The translations under genes were made by a program, and so were the position numbers. Below the pieces are notes generated by a model. The model did no database searches. It was given only the letters and a program-made list of their open reading frames with translations, and had not been told where the DNA came from. Shown here in pieces: positions 1 to 5,079 of a stretch of DNA of 5,079 bases. The DNA is from an uncultured Gemmatimonadota bacterium (GTDB lineage: Bacteria > Gemmatimonadota > Gemmatimonadetes > Gemmatimonadales > Gemmatimonadaceae), in assembly GCA_903906325.1 (NCBI GenBank), contig CAIVJV010000013.1, positions 1 to 5,079 on the forward strand. Direction: 5' to 3'. How positions within the stretch are numbered: the first letter of the stretch is position 1; each line of letters opens with the position of its first letter.

Positions 1-1
1 C

Positions 2-607
2 GATCGTGGGGAGGTCCTCGGCGTGGTCGGTCCCTCGGGCTCGGGCAAGAGCTCGGTCGCGCGGGCGATCCTCCGACTCATCCCCGTCGCCGGCGGATCG
101 ATCCACCTCGACGGCACGGACCTGCTCGCGCTGGAAGGAGGGGCGCTCCGCCGGATGCGTCGGCGCCTGCAGGGGATCCCACAGGATGCGGGGGCCGCGC
201 TCACGCCACACCTCCGCACGGAGGCGCTGGTCGCGGAGGGGCTCGAGGTCCACGGGCTAGCGCACGGCGACGAGGCCCGGGTGCGGGCGCGTGCCCTCCT
301 CGACGAGGTCGGCCTACCGCGACGTGCGGCCACCGCCCGACCCGGTGAACTCTCCACGGGGGAGCGGCAGCGCGTCGCGATCGCGCGCGCGCTCGCGACG
401 GCACCGGAGCTCCTCCTCTGTGACGAGCCCGTCGCCAATCTCGATCCGGAGCGACGGGCGCGGATCCTCGACCTGCTCGGCGACCTCACGCGTGACCGTG
501 GACTCGCGATCCTCCTCATCTCACATGACGCCTCGGCGATCGAGAGACTGGCGTCGCGGGTCATCTCGATGTATCTCGGTCGGAGTGGTGCGCCCGACGC
601 ATCCTGA
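2..607 (+). CDS. Peptide/nickel-type ABC transporter ATP-binding protein, 5'-truncated by window edge
   Basis: This is the nucleotide-binding subunit of an ABC importer, which hydrolyses ATP at the cytoplasmic face to drive uptake through partner permeases. The open frame enters from the window edge, so the true start is upstream; about 30-40 N-terminal residues are probably missing. Visible in order: Walker A GPSGSGKS (bases 29-52); a Q-loop with Gln at 182-184 followed by an Opp/Dpp-like stretch (QDAGAALTP, then EGLEVHG); signature LSTGERQR (from base 350); Walker B LLLCDE (410-427); D-loop ANLD; H-loop His at 524-526. The QD..(S/A)L.P and late MYLGR motifs resemble DppF/OppF/NikE. The protein ends soon after MYLGR, so the C-terminal oligopeptide-binding extension usual in OppF (about 320 residues) is absent. 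The signature has Thr for Gly and Glu for Gln. It could instead be the C-terminal half of a fused double ATPase. The next gene is a POT peptide transporter. Family is confident; substrate is inferred. Confidence 0.9.
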   Translation, partial: DRGEVLGVVGPSGSGKSSVARAILRLIPVAGGSIHLDGTDLLALEGGALRRMRRRLQGIPQDAGAALTPHLRTEALVAEGLEVHGLAHGDEARVRARALLDEVGLPRRAATARPGELSTGERQRVAIARALATAPELLLCDEPVANLDPERRARILDLLGDLTRDRGLAILLISHDASAIERLASRVISMYLGRSGAPDAS

Positions 608-644
608 TCGGTCCCCTCTCCCCCCACCCCGGCCCCTGGCTCCC
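608..644 (+). promoter_or_regulatory. Pyrimidine-rich leader before the POT transporter, no Shine-Dalgarno
   Basis: The 37-base gap between the ATPase stop and the POT start is almost all C and T, with a run CCCCTCTCC at 613-621. It has no AGGAGG-like sequence at usable spacing and no clear -10 box. The POT gene is therefore probably read from the upstream transcript, with initiation not depending on SD pairing. A similar C/T-rich leader precedes the minus-strand gene at the window end. Confidence 0.4.
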
Positions 645-2216
645 ATGGCCCAGCCCAGCGATCGACCCGCCGCGTATTCTGCGGCCGATGCCGCGCCGTA
701 CACCGCCGACACGCGCTTCTTCGGCCACCCGCGTGGCCTCTCGACCCTCTTCTTCACGGAGATGTGGGAGCGCTTCTCGTACTATGGCCTCCGCCCCCTC
801 CTCGTCCTCTTCATGGCGGCGGCCCTCGCCGACGGGGGGTTCGGGTTCGAGCGCACGCAGGCCTCCGCGATCGTCGGCATCTATGCGGCCTGCGTCTACC
901 TCGCCTCCCTGCCCGGCGGGTGGATCGCCGACCGCTGGCTCGGCCTTCGTCGCGCGATCTTCATCGGCGCCCTCCTGATCACCGGTGGCCATCTCGCGAT
1001 CGGTCTCTCCGGTCTCGCGGGCGCCGCGCTCTCGCAGACCTTCTTCTTCCTCGGGCTCGTGCTGATCGTCCTCGGCACCGGGCTCCTCAAGCCGAACATC
1101 TCGGCGATCGTCGGGGACCTCTATCCGCAGGGCGGCGCCCGGCGCGACGCGGGCTTCTCGATCTTCTACATGGGGATCAATGTCGGCGCTTTCCTCGGGC
1201 AACTGATCACCGGGTACCTCGGGGAGCGCGTCAGCTGGCACATGGGCTTCGGCGCCGCCGGTATCGGGATGGCGGCCGGGCTCCTCTGGTTCTGGCTCAG
1301 GGCCGGCTCGACGTTAGGCCCGATCGGGCAGGACATCGTCCGCGACCCCGATCCCGCGGTGCAGGCGCGGCAGGAGGCGAAGGTGCGCACCGCGACCCTC
1401 GCTGGGGTCGGGATCGTCGCCCTGCTCTTCGTCCTCGCCTCGCTCGGGATCGTGACCCTCGATCCCGTCGCGATCGGTGGGGCGATGACCTTCGTGCTCG
1501 TCGGCCTCGCCGTCGCCTTCTTCGCCTTCATGTTCCTCTTCGGCGGGCTCACGGGTGACGAGCGCAAGCGCGTCGCGGTGATCTTCGTCCTCTTCGTCTT
1601 CGCCGCCATCTTCTGGGCCGCCTTCGAACAGGCCCCCACCTCGTTGCAGCTCTTCGCCAACGACTTCACCGATCGCACCCTCTTCGGCTTCGAGATGCCG
1701 GCGACCTGGTTCCAGTCGGTCAACTCGGCGTTCATCATCATGCTCGCCCCCGTCTTCGCCGCCCTCTGGGTCGGGATGGCGAAGCGCGGGATCGAACTCT
1801 CCAGCCCCAGCAAGTTCGCGCTCGGGCTCGGATTCGCCGGGCTCGGCTTCCTCCTCATGGTGTTCGCCGCCAACGAGGTCGTGCGGAGCAACGGCACCGT
1901 GCTCGTCTCCCCCTGGTGGCTCATCGTGAGCTACCTCCTCCAGACCGTCGGCGAGCTCTGCCTGAGCCCCGTCGGGCTCTCGTCGATGACCACGCTCGCG
2001 CCGCGGCGCTATGTGGGGCAGATGATGGGGATCTGGTTCCTCGCCGCCTCGGTGGGGAACCTCGTGGCTGGCCTCGTCGGCGGCCACGTGGACCCGACCA
2101 AGCTCGAGCAGACCCCGGCGGTCTTCAGCGGCACCGCGATCGCGCTCTTCGTGGCCACGCTGATCCTCGGGCTGATGATCGTCCCGATCCGGCGGATGAT
2201 GGTCGGGGTCAAGTAA
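645..2216 (+). CDS. Proton-dependent oligopeptide transporter (POT/PTR2 family, MFS)
   Basis: A 523-residue inner-membrane symporter that imports di- and tripeptides with protons. The ATG at 645 was chosen because the conserved family start FFGHPRGLSTLFF follows at residues 25-37 and upstream codons overlap the ATPase gene. Family marks: the ExxER proton-coupling motif (E39, E42, R43) in EMWERFSYYG; PTR2 signature GGWIADRWLG (91-100); K149 in GTGLLKPN; second signature FSIFYMGINVGAF (171-183); FWAAFEQ (323-329); ELCLSPVGLS (437-446). Hydrophobicity suggests 14 helices: six, then two extra ones at about 248-270 and 277-300 (the bacterial HA/HB insert) after a polar loop, then six more ending near 515. 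Length is normal and no key residue is missing. It lies 37 bp after the ABC ATPase and is followed by a strong hairpin terminator. It resembles DtpT/YjdL-type transporters, but exact substrate cannot be assigned. One TTA Leu codon (1314-1316) stands out in this GC-rich gene. Confidence 0.96.
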   Translation: MAQPSDRPAAYSAADAAPYTADTRFFGHPRGLSTLFFTEMWERFSYYGLRPLLVLFMAAALADGGFGFERTQASAIVGIYAACVYLASLPGGWIADRWLGLRRAIFIGALLITGGHLAIGLSGLAGAALSQTFFFLGLVLIVLGTGLLKPNISAIVGDLYPQGGARRDAGFSIFYMGINVGAFLGQLITGYLGERVSWHMGFGAAGIGMAAGLLWFWLRAGSTLGPIGQDIVRDPDPAVQARQEAKVRTATLAGVGIVALLFVLASLGIVTLDPVAIGGAMTFVLVGLAVAFFAFMFLFGGLTGDERKRVAVIFVLFVFAAIFWAAFEQAPTSLQLFANDFTDRTLFGFEMPATWFQSVNSAFIIMLAPVFAALWVGMAKRGIELSSPSKFALGLGFAGLGFLLMVFAANEVVRSNGTVLVSPWWLIVSYLLQTVGELCLSPVGLSSMTTLAPRRYVGQMMGIWFLAASVGNLVAGLVGGHVDPTKLEQTPAVFSGTAIALFVATLILGLMIVPIRRMMVGVK

Positions 2217-2235
2217 CCCGAGGTCACCGGCCGGC

Positions 2236-2280
2236 GCGCCCCCCGCCCCCATCTCCGGGGCGGGGGGCGCTACTTTTCTG
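2236..2280 (+). terminator. Rho-independent terminator after the POT transporter gene
   Basis: A perfect 14-bp all-GC stem pairs 2236-2249 with 2257-2270 around a 7-base loop (CATCTCC). It begins 20 bases after the POT stop and is followed by TACTTTTCT, a short T-rich tail interrupted by A and C. Stem strength is exceptional; the tail is weaker than in a textbook terminator. It ends two bases before the ATG of the next gene, so it could also shield that start or attenuate read-through. Confidence 0.75.
2271..2276 (+). promoter_or_regulatory. Candidate -10 box for leaderless transcription of the glycosyltransferase
   Basis: TACTTT fits the TANNNT pattern and is separated from the ATG at 2283 by exactly 6 bases. 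If transcription began at the A of the ATG, the box would occupy -12 to -7, the standard place. No SD lies before this start and nothing resembling TTGACA is found about 17 bp upstream, where the hairpin lies. The same bases form the T-rich tail of the terminator, so the match may be a by-product of that role. Confidence 0.4.
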
Positions 2281-2282
2281 GG

Positions 2283-3050
2283 ATGCTGTACGTCTGCATC
2301 CCCACGCACGACGAGGCCCCCACCATCGGGGTGCTCCTCTGGAAGATCCGCACCCTCTTCCAGGAGTACCCTCGCGAGTACGAGGTCCTGGTCTACGACG
2401 ACGCGAGCACCGACGCGACACGGGAGGTGCTCGCACCCTACGCCAAGGTCATGCCGGTCACGGTGCTCGGTGACGCGACCCGCGTGGGGTACGCGCGCGC
2501 CGTCGACGCGCTCCTGCGCGAGGCCGCCCAGCGCACCCGGTATCCCCGGCGCGACGCGGTGCTCCTCATGCAGGGGGATTTCACCGATCTCCCCGAGGGG
2601 ATCCCCGAGCTGGTCAAGCGCTTCGAGGGCGGGGCGGACATCGTCGTGGCCGAGCGGACGATCGCCGCCACGGCGCCTGAACCGATCCGCAAGCTGCATG
2701 GGCTGGTGCGCTGGCTCCCACGCCTCTGGCCGATCCGCGCCGCGGTCACCGTCCCAGGGGTCGCCGATCCCTTCGGGACCTTCCGGCTCCTGCGGATCAC
2801 GGTGGTGCGGGACCTGCTCCGGACCGCCGGGCCGGGGCCGACCCCCTCGGCGGAGACCCCGTGGCAGGTGAACCTGGAATTGCTGCAGGCCGCCGCCGCC
2901 CATGCGCGTCGGATCGAAGCCGTGCCGGTCGCCACCCGCTTCGACGTGCGGGAGCGGGCGACGCGGCGCGACCCATGGCCTGACACCTGGGCGCTCGCGC
3001 GCGCCGCCTGGGCCGCGCGTCGCCGTCCGCGGCCCGCGCCCACCGCGTGA
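2283..3050 (+). CDS. Family 2 glycosyltransferase (GT-A fold, soluble)
   Basis: A 255-residue cytoplasmic enzyme expected to move a sugar from a nucleotide-sugar donor to a lipid or polymer acceptor. Marks of the GT2 N-terminal domain: the opening strand VCIPTHDEAPTIG (4-16); the nucleotide-binding acidic pair in DDASTD (39-44); MQGDFTDLPEGIPELV (96-111), matching the place of the family's metal-binding DxD segment; then ADIVVAERT (118-126) and DPFGTFRLLR (162-171), an acceptor-side motif of dolichol-phosphate-mannose-synthase-like members. The DxD site reads QGD, so only the last Asp (D99) is kept, with D102 nearby. There is no membrane helix, unlike DPM1/polyisoprenyl GT2 proteins with C-terminal anchors. 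The C-terminal 30 residues are rich in Arg, Ala and Pro. The start lies two bases after a terminator tail and has no SD. Its stop overlaps the next start by GTGA, implying translational coupling. Family is sure; donor and acceptor are unknown. Confidence 0.88.
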   Translation: MLYVCIPTHDEAPTIGVLLWKIRTLFQEYPREYEVLVYDDASTDATREVLAPYAKVMPVTVLGDATRVGYARAVDALLREAAQRTRYPRRDAVLLMQGDFTDLPEGIPELVKRFEGGADIVVAERTIAATAPEPIRKLHGLVRWLPRLWPIRAAVTVPGVADPFGTFRLLRITVVRDLLRTAGPGPTPSAETPWQVNLELLQAAAAHARRIEAVPVATRFDVRERATRRDPWPDTWALARAAWAARRRPRPAPTA

Positions 3051-3859
3051 TCCCCCGCCCCGCCGCGCGGTCCCTCCGCGGCGTCGGCCTCCTGCTGGCC
3101 CTCGCGCTCGGCGATGGGACGATCTCCCCGCCGCTCCAGGCCCAGACCGCCGAGGCCAAACGCCTCCCCGTCCCCTTCGAGGCGGGGGAACTGCTCACCT
3201 ATGATGTGAAGTTCGGGGCGATCAAGGTCGGCTCGGCACGGCTCCAGGTCCTGGGCGTCCGGCCGGTCCGAGACCGCAGCGCCTGGCATATCCGCTTCGA
3301 CATCAGCGGCGGCACCTTCTTCTACCAGGTGAACGACGCGTACGAGAGTTGGATGGATGTGACCACCCTCAACTCGCTGCGCTTCCGCCAGGACCAGGAG
3401 CAGGGATCACGGGAGCGGGAACGCGTCTTCGAGATCTTCCCCGAACGCGCCGTCTTCCAGGAGACGTGGAAGCAGGACCGGGAGGTCGCGTCGGTCCGTG
3501 ACCCGCTCGACGACGGCTCCTTCCTCTATTTCATCCGTACCCTCGGCCTCGAGGTCGGGCGCACCTACTCGTTCAACCGGTACTTCAAGCCCGATCGCAA
3601 TCCGGTCGTCATCCGCGTCCTGCGGCGGGAACGGATCCAGGTCCCCGCCGGCAGCTTCAACACGATCGTCATCCAGCCGATCATCAAGACGCGTGGTATC
3701 TTCGCGGAAGGCGGGCAGGCGGAGATCTGGCTCACCGATGACCAGGAGCGGATGATGGTGCAGATGAAGTCGCGCATGTCGGTGGGGAGCCTGAGCCTCT
3801 TCCTCCGGAGCTTCCGCCGAAACGCCACCGGCCCCGTCGAAGGGACGCGCACCCCATGA
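3047..3859 (+). CDS. DUF3108 domain-containing exported protein
   Basis: A 270-residue protein of unknown function that I recognise as DUF3108 (PF11306) by motif pattern. The GTG start at 3047 shares four bases (GTGA) with the preceding stop; it yields a signal-like N-terminus with basic residues (R4, R8, R11), a hydrophobic core GVGLLLALAL (12-21), and a plausible signal-peptidase site near LQA-Q (30-33). No lipobox Cys is seen, so it is probably periplasmic. Mature region: FEAGELLTYDVKFGAIKVG (44-62), the typical opening; DPLDDGSFLYFIRTLGLEVG (152-171); VPAGSFNTIVIQP (199-211); and IWLTDDQERMMVQMKSRM (227-244) followed by a SVGSLSLFLRSF strand. This alternation suggests a beta-rich fold. 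Family members often sit among envelope or lipopolysaccharide genes, and coupling here to a glycosyltransferase agrees with that. The stop overlaps the next start by ATGA. No enzymatic residue set is recognisable. Confidence 0.85.
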   Translation: MIPRPAARSLRGVGLLLALALGDGTISPPLQAQTAEAKRLPVPFEAGELLTYDVKFGAIKVGSARLQVLGVRPVRDRSAWHIRFDISGGTFFYQVNDAYESWMDVTTLNSLRFRQDQEQGSRERERVFEIFPERAVFQETWKQDREVASVRDPLDDGSFLYFIRTLGLEVGRTYSFNRYFKPDRNPVVIRVLRRERIQVPAGSFNTIVIQPIIKTRGIFAEGGQAEIWLTDDQERMMVQMKSRMSVGSLSLFLRSFRRNATGPVEGTRTP

Positions 3860-4827
3860 CCCACGCCCCTCGCCCGCCCCGCGAAGCCGATCTCTCCCGC
3901 GTGCGCACCATCCCGGTGGCGACGCGGCCGAACAAGGTGCGCGCCGAGGCGTTCGCGGCCCCGCCTGGTGCGGATCGCTCCTTCGCGGCCTTCCTCCGAG
4001 CGCTCCCCGATTCGCTCAAGGCGCATGACTTCCGCGCGATCGTCGACGCCGTGGTCGCGGCGGCACACCTGAAGAAGGGCGTCATCGTGATGCTCGGTGG
4101 CCACGTGGTGAAGACCGGGATCGGCCCGATCCTCGTCGATCTCATGCGGCGCGGGGTGATCACGCATCTCGCGATGAACGGCTCGGCCGCGATCCACGAC
4201 TACGAGATCGCCCGGTTCGGTGAGACCTCGGAGGATGTGGCCGCCGGCCTCAAGGACGGCACCTTCGGGATGGCGGAGGAGACGGGGCGGGGCCTTAACG
4301 AGGCCTTCACCCAGGGGATGCGGCATGGGTGGGGGATGGGGGAGTCGGTGGCGCGGGCGCTCGAGGCGGCTCCCGCCCTCGCGCACCCCGCGCACTCGAT
4401 CATCCTGGCCGCGCACCGGCACGGGATCCCCGTCACGGTGCACGCCGCCCTCGGCGCGGAGATCATCCACCAGCACCCGGCCGCCGACGGCGCCGCGATC
4501 GGCGACACGAGCCATCGCGACTTCCGGCGACTCGCCGCGGCCTGCGAGGACCTGGATCAGGGCGGCGTGGTGCTCAACCTCGGGAGTGCGGTGATCATGC
4601 CCGAGGTGTTCCTCAAGGCGCTCACCGTGGCGCGGAACATCGGGGCCGGACGGCCGACGGACTTCACCACCGTCGACTTCGACATGCAGCGGCACTATCG
4701 GCCGCGGATGAACGTGGTGCAGCGCCCGGTGCTCGCCGGCGGGACCGGCTATGAGATCACGGGGCACCACGAATTGCTGATCCCCCTCCTCGGCTGGGCG
4801 GTCGCCGAGGCGCTCGACGCCGGCTGA
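3856..4827 (+). CDS. Conserved protein resembling deoxyhypusine synthase, lacking its catalytic lysine
   Basis: A 323-residue, probably cytoplasmic protein with no signal peptide or membrane helix. Segments follow the order seen in deoxyhypusine synthase (NAD-dependent, Rossmann-like): VIVMLGGHVVKTGIG (76-90); VITHLAMNGSAAIHDYEIA (101-119), in place of the TAGGxEED segment; a GETSEDVAAGL and DGTFGMAEETGRGLNEA block (122-150) with no counterpart I recall; SIILAAHRHGIPVTV (181-195); DGAAIGDTSHRDF (211-223), like TDGSxGD; GGVVLNLGSAVIMPEVFLKAL (236-256), like the GGGVVKHH active-site loop but with Met where the reactive Lys would lie; and ELLIPLLGWAVAEAL (306-320), like the C-terminal helix. The comparison is from memory. 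Bacteria have no eIF5A, so protein lysine modification is unlikely; substrate is unknown. The ATG shares ATGA with the DUF3108 stop, and a weak AAGGGA lies 10 bases upstream. Gene reality is very likely; superfamily is moderately sure; function is open. Confidence 0.8.
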   Translation: MTHAPRPPREADLSRVRTIPVATRPNKVRAEAFAAPPGADRSFAAFLRALPDSLKAHDFRAIVDAVVAAAHLKKGVIVMLGGHVVKTGIGPILVDLMRRGVITHLAMNGSAAIHDYEIARFGETSEDVAAGLKDGTFGMAEETGRGLNEAFTQGMRHGWGMGESVARALEAAPALAHPAHSIILAAHRHGIPVTVHAALGAEIIHQHPAADGAAIGDTSHRDFRRLAAACEDLDQGGVVLNLGSAVIMPEVFLKALTVARNIGAGRPTDFTTVDFDMQRHYRPRMNVVQRPVLAGGTGYEITGHHELLIPLLGWAVAEALDAG

Positions 4828-4834
4828 GCCGGCG
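4818..4834. other. Short GC hairpin around the stop codon in the convergent gene junction
   Basis: CGCCGGC, then TGA, then GCCGGCG form a perfect 7-bp inverted repeat with the stop codon of the DHS-like gene as its 3-base loop. It lies in the 13-bp gap between convergent genes, so it could act on either strand. No T-run follows on either side, so a classical terminator is not supported. Confidence 0.35.
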
Positions 4835-4840
4835 GCGGGG

Positions 4841-5026
4841 TCAGAGCTCCGCGATCCGGGCCTTGAGGCGCTCGGCGCGCTGCGGCGCGAAGACCACGAG
4901 CAGCCCATAGATCACGAACCCGAGCAGCAGGGCCGGGATCGCGAGACCGAGGAGGATGAGGAGGAGCTTCACCGCGAAGATCGCGAGGAGGGCGAGGACG
5001 CCCAGCACGACGATGGTCTTGAGCAT
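4841..5026 (-). CDS. Small hydrophobic two-helix membrane protein, unknown function
   Basis: A 61-residue protein I do not recognise. It is almost entirely hydrophobic from residue 3 to 47. A first helix spans roughly 4-18 (IVVLGVLALLAIFAV), a Lys falls at 20, and a second segment at about 21-47 contains a Pro at 31 that may break or kink it. The charged tail APQRAERLKARIAEL (47-61) looks like a short amphipathic helix, probably cytoplasmic. The start at 5026 is the first Met and gives a Leu/Ile/Val-rich protein with codon use like its neighbours, which favours a real gene. Its leader is C/T-rich without an SD. It converges on the DHS-like gene with a 13-bp gap. It could be a small inner-membrane stabiliser or accessory subunit; nothing in the sequence decides this. 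Confidence 0.65.
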   Translation of the reverse strand: MLKTIVVLGVLALLAIFAVKLLLILLGLAIPALLLGFVIYGLLVVFAPQRAERLKARIAEL

Positions 5027-5079
5027 GGGAGGAGAGGGGGTGGGAGGTCGGTCCCTGTCTCGTACGATACTCAGGACCC
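5027..5079 (-). promoter_or_regulatory. Leader and candidate promoter of the small membrane protein
   Basis: Read on the minus strand, the 30 bases before the ATG are mostly C and T (including CCCCTCTCC at 5039-5031) with no SD. Further up, TATCGT (5069-5064) fits a -10 box and would give a leader of about 30 bases; the matching -35 would lie outside the window. The box overlaps an 8-bp palindrome TCGTACGA (5060-5067), and TACGAT (5063-5068) could serve as a -10 on the plus strand. This is pattern matching only. Confidence 0.35.

Noticed and set aside
291..644. Extension of the POT protein upstream to base 291
   Set aside because: These 118 residues are Ser/Arg-rich, overlap the ABC ATPase in another frame and precede the conserved family N-terminus; the ATG at 645 fits better.
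561..1241. Minus-strand acidic open frame (226 codons) opposite the start of the POT gene
   Set aside because: It lies opposite conserved POT motifs, and its composition (Glu, Gly, Ala, Arg) is what the antisense frame of such codons produces.
764..1558. Plus-strand frame (264 codons) inside the POT gene
   Set aside because: An out-of-frame Arg/Pro-rich product within a gene that has every family motif in the other frame; not a frameshifted remnant.
1314..2903. Long minus-strand open frame (529 codons) opposite the POT and GT2 genes
   Set aside because: It spans two well-supported opposite-strand genes and the terminator. Its product is a low-complexity Glu/Gly/His/Arg-rich sequence typical of antisense GC-rich frames, with no domain.
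3565..4908. Minus-strand open frame (447 codons) opposite DUF3108 and the DHS-like gene
   Set aside because: Antisense shadow with Arg/Glu/His-rich composition and no recognisable motif. It also overlaps the small membrane protein gene.
1..5079. Very frequent GATC and CGATCG-like words
   Set aside because: Explained by heavy use of ATC Ile codons after G-ending codons and of CGATC within GC-rich coding sequence; no spacing or clustering suggests a functional repeat.

Overview
The window is a very GC-rich stretch of bacterial chromosome, densely coded and with Leu and Ile codons mostly ending in C. Start codons mostly lack a Shine-Dalgarno sequence. Composition, gene style and SD-poor starts would suit Gemmatimonadota or a similar high-GC soil or aquatic phylum. 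That assignment is inference; no marker gene is present. I see no mobile element, CRISPR array, rRNA or tRNA.

Layout. (1) Bases 2-607, + strand: the 3' part of a peptide/nickel-type (Opp/Dpp) ABC transporter ATPase, whose N-terminus lies outside the window. (2) Bases 645-2216, +: a complete proton-coupled oligopeptide transporter (POT/PTR2 family, MFS). It starts 37 bp after the ATPase stop, so two energetically different peptide uptake routes are adjacent. (3) Bases 2236-2280: a perfect 14-bp GC hairpin with a short T-rich tail, a likely terminator for the transporter unit. (4) Bases 2283-4827, +: three genes joined by 4-base stop/start overlaps (GTGA, then ATGA). They encode a soluble family 2 glycosyltransferase, a secreted DUF3108 protein, and a conserved protein whose motif order resembles deoxyhypusine synthase but with the usual catalytic lysine apparently replaced. 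(5) Bases 4841-5026, - strand: a small two-helix membrane protein, convergent with the third gene and 13 bp from it. Its leader and candidate promoter run to the window end.

How they may work together. The ABC ATPase and POT transporter both point to import of peptides, though one is partial and substrate is not readable from sequence. The three-gene set has tight translational coupling and combines a sugar transferase, an exported protein of a family linked with the envelope, and a divergent NAD-fold-like protein of unknown reaction. It is the most interesting part of the window and could be an uncharacterised envelope-modification unit. The terminator sits directly against the glycosyltransferase start, and its T-rich tail also reads as a -10 box at leaderless spacing. 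The set may therefore be transcribed as a leaderless mRNA separately from the peptide transporters.
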